Part shown: positions 62,073 to 64,000 of the stretch, one piece after another
How positions within the stretch are numbered: the stretch's first letter is position 1
Layout: each line of letters opens with the position of its first letter
Origin: an uncultured Muribaculum sp.
Lineage (GTDB): Bacteria > Bacteroidota > Bacteroidia > Bacteroidales > Muribaculaceae
Assembly (NCBI GenBank): GCA_910578785.1
Contig: CAJTSJ010000004.1
Span: 1 to 64,000 of the forward strand
Direction: 5' to 3'
Length of the DNA: 64,000 bases
Translations under genes and position numbers: made by a program
The notes under the pieces: generated by a model
The model's database searches: none
Seen by the model: only the letters and a program-made list of their open reading frames with translations
What the model was told of the DNA's origin: nothing

Positions 62073-63341
62073 TCAGCGGCGCAGACTCTCCGGAATCTCC
62101 GACACCACGTAGTTGCTTCCTCCGATAAACACGGAGTCGCCGTCAGCCGCGGCCGTCATCGCCGCCGTGCAGGCATCGGCCACATTGCCGTAAGCATCGC
62201 CCGAAAGGCCGTTGGCATGCCCCATTCCGGCCAGATCGCCGGAGCTTAGCGCACGCGGCGTCGAAGCCTGGGTGAAATAGTAGGTCACATTGTCTTTCGG
62301 CATCATCCGCACTATCGACTCCACGTCCTTGTCGGCCACAAAACCGATTACGGCATGCACGCGGCCGGGCATCCGTGAGATATCTCCGGCAAGATACTGC
62401 CAGGCGCCCGAGTTATGGCCGGTGTCGCACACCACATACGGATGCTCGCGAAGCACTGTCCAACGCCCCATCAGCCCCGTCAGTCCGCACACATCGCGGA
62501 ATCCGCGCTCCACCGCACCGTCAGGAATGCTCCGGCCGACAGTGCCGCGCAGCACGTCGACGGCGCAAAGTATCGTATTGGCGTTCTTCATCTGAAATTC
62601 CCCCTTCAGGCTGATTGCATCCACGCCGAACTCTTCGGCAAACGCTCCCAGGTAGTCGCCGTCCTCGGCAAACACCACGGGCGAACCATGATCCGCACCA
62701 AGCTGTTCAAACACACCGCGCAGACCTCCGGCCTCACCGATCACGCACGGCACGCCGCGCTTCATGATGCCCGCCTTCTCGGCGGCTATCTCCTCAAGCG
62801 TATTTCCGAGAAACTGCGTGTGGTCCTTCGATATGTTGGTTATGACGCTCAAGTCGGGGGTTATGATGTTGGTGCTGTCGAGCCTGCCGCCGAGTCCCAC
62901 CTCGATTACGGCCGCATCCACCCCTTCGCGGGCAAAATGCTCAAGCGCCATCACCGTGGTCAGTTCAAAGAATGTGGGCGACACATCGAACTCATCCTTC
63001 ATTCCAAGATACCGGTCCACGAAGTCCACCACCTCGGCCTCCGGAATCACCTTGCCGTCGACGCGAATGCGCTCGCGGAAGTCAAACAGGTGAGGCGATG
63101 TATAAAGGCCCGTCCTGTAGCCCGCGCTCATCAGCACCGCCGCAAGCGTGTGCGACGTCGAGCCTTTGCCGTTGGTTCCGGCCACATGCACGGTCTTCAA
63201 CCGCTTTTCGGGCGAACCGAACATGGCCGACAGGCGCAGAGTGGTCTGCAGGCCCGGTTTATAAGATGCGCCGTCGCGCTCAAACGAGGGCAACTGGCGG
63301 TATAGGAAATCGATAGCTTCCCGATATGTCATAGCAAACAC
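62073..63341 (-). CDS. folC: folylpolyglutamate synthase / dihydrofolate synthase
   Basis: Adds glutamate to dihydropteroate or folates. The 422-residue Mur-ligase-type protein has the P-loop VAGTNGKGSTSH, the TSPHLFDFRERI segment, AVIEVGLGGRLDSTN and ITNISKDHTQFLG. Met4 (MTYREAIDF, 63332) matches the usual family start and is an alternative. It follows the chromate transporter genes after two bases, so it is probably read from a promoter outside the window. Confidence 0.95.
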   Translation of the reverse strand: MFAMTYREAIDFLYRQLPSFERDGASYKPGLQTTLRLSAMFGSPEKRLKTVHVAGTNGKGSTSHTLAAVLMSAGYRTGLYTSPHLFDFRERIRVDGKVIPEAEVVDFVDRYLGMKDEFDVSPTFFELTTVMALEHFAREGVDAAVIEVGLGGRLDSTNIITPDLSVITNISKDHTQFLGNTLEEIAAEKAGIMKRGVPCVIGEAGGLRGVFEQLGADHGSPVVFAEDGDYLGAFAEEFGVDAISLKGEFQMKNANTILCAVDVLRGTVGRSIPDGAVERGFRDVCGLTGLMGRWTVLREHPYVVCDTGHNSGAWQYLAGDISRMPGRVHAVIGFVADKDVESIVRMMPKDNVTYYFTQASTPRALSSGDLAGMGHANGLSGDAYGNVADACTAAMTAAADGDSVFIGGSNYVVSEIPESLRR

Positions 63342-63343
63342 AT

Positions 63344-63874
63344 TTAATAATATATAAAAAATCCGGCAAGACCCGCAAGGCAGATCAACACAATAGGATG
63401 AAGCTTGGTGAAGTAGACCACCAGAAACGAAATCACCGCGATCAGGATGCTGAACGTGTTGTCAGGGAAGTTCTGGCGGTTCATCAGGAGCAGCGCCGCC
63501 GAGGCAATAAGGCCGATGACCACCGGACGCAGGCCCGCAAAGGCACCCTTGATGATGGCCGACTCCTTGTGGCGGCGTATGAAGTGGCTTGCATACAGCA
63601 CGAGCAGAAACGACGGCAGCATCACAGTCACCGTAGCCAGAATCGACCCGAACACATTGCCCGTCACTGCATAGCCTATATAAGTGGCGCTGTTGATTCC
63701 TATCGGGCCGGGGGTCATCTGCGATATGGCCACGATGTCGGTAAACATCTGTTCGCTTATCCATCCCGGCGTCACCACCTCACGCTCGATAAGCGCAAGC
63801 ATGGCATATCCGCCGCCGAATCCGAACAGACCTATCTTCAGATAGGCCCAGATTATTTTAAGGTATACGCCCAT
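63344..63874 (-). CDS. chromate transporter, half-size ChrA
   Basis: A 176-residue membrane protein of the short-chain chromate ion transporter (CHR) family, with five or six helices and the motifs LFGFGGGYAMLALIERE and QMTPGPIGINSATYIGY. Short CHR proteins occur as adjacent pairs that together equal one long ChrA; the second member overlaps here by one base (stop TAA and start ATG share a base). In anaerobic gut bacteria the true substrate may not be chromate. Confidence 0.9.
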   Translation of the reverse strand: MGVYLKIIWAYLKIGLFGFGGGYAMLALIEREVVTPGWISEQMFTDIVAISQMTPGPIGINSATYIGYAVTGNVFGSILATVTVMLPSFLLVLYASHFIRRHKESAIIKGAFAGLRPVVIGLIASAALLLMNRQNFPDNTFSILIAVISFLVVYFTKLHPIVLICLAGLAGFFIYY

Positions 63875-64000
63875 TACTTATCCCCCTCCTTTCTTTCCTG
63901 TTCATGTTTCTTCTCCGCAAGTGCCTCATGCGTGTGGCGGAACCACAGGTAGCCGCCCACTCCGCCGGCGAGGATGAATATGATAGGGTTCCACCCCACA
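63874..64000 (-). CDS. chromate transporter partner, 3' end only
   Basis: Minus-strand frame entering from the right edge; 41 complete codons and the stop (63874-63876) are visible. They encode a final membrane helix (WNPIIFILAGGVGGYLWF) and a charged tail (EKKHEQERKEGDK), as expected for the first gene of a paired short-chain CHR transporter. Truncated by the window, not by mutation. Confidence 0.75.
   Translation of the reverse strand, partial: VGWNPIIFILAGGVGGYLWFRHTHEALAEKKHEQERKEGDK

Noticed and set aside
1..64000. CRISPR arrays, insertion sequences, integrases, rRNA or tRNA genes
   Set aside because: None seen: no regularly spaced repeats, no transposase-like protein, no rRNA or cloverleaf-like sequence in the gaps.

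Overview
The window looks like chromosomal DNA of a gut Bacteroidales bacterium, most likely of the family Muribaculaceae (inference). Three things support this. Promoters repeatedly fit the Bacteroidetes pattern TTTG - 19/20 bases - TAnnTTTG. Several families are typical of the order (PCMD/calycin-like secreted protein, DUF4153, DUF5106-type thioredoxin protein, ORF6N protein, EF-G2, methylmalonyl-CoA mutase for propionate formation). A complete urease operon and an oxalate-degradation operon, both associated with Muribaculaceae, lie on the same stretch.

Layout. 0-5.5 kb: galE, a U32-family protein, cysK, then a PerR/Fur-type repressor with a perfect operator-like palindrome on its own promoter, followed by a reverse rubrerythrin. 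5.6-9.7 kb: both methylmalonyl-CoA mutase subunits. 9.9-18.4 kb: a secreted PCMD-type protein, trmD, pckA, and an NlpC/P60-proC-proB-proA operon. 18.4-28.6 kb is the accessory part: a transglutaminase-like lipoprotein, a papain/C39-like lipoprotein whose C-terminal half has a different base composition, five paralogous secreted proteins of unknown function with an O-antigen-ligase-like membrane protein between the first two, an ORF6N/PLD-like protein and an NlpC/P60 lipoprotein.

28.8-36.3 kb: ureABC-EFGD with a urea transporter and a phosphoglycerate mutase. 36.4-39 kb: an SPFH protein and an ECF sigma-factor operon. 39.1-43.1 kb: an EF-G2-type factor lacking the catalytic histidine, and an exported LRR/transglutaminase-like protein preceded by an exact sigma-54 promoter match. 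43.2-48 kb: GDP-fucose synthesis (gmd, fcl) and anaerobic ribonucleotide reduction (nrdD, nrdG). 48.4-52.5 kb: formyl-CoA transferase, oxalyl-CoA decarboxylase and an AEC-family transporter. 52.6-64 kb: housekeeping genes (thioredoxin-like protein, methyltransferase, pgk, pyrF, DUF4153, prfA, tgt, lptF/G, folC, chromate transporter pair).

Together the genes describe an anaerobe that makes propionate via succinate, uses urea nitrogen, can decarboxylate oxalate through CoA esters, and defends itself against peroxide. The most unusual part is 20.5-26.9 kb, whose organisation (lipoprotein with a foreign-looking catalytic C-terminus followed by an array of related exported proteins) resembles an effector with tandem cognate genes; this is a hypothesis only.
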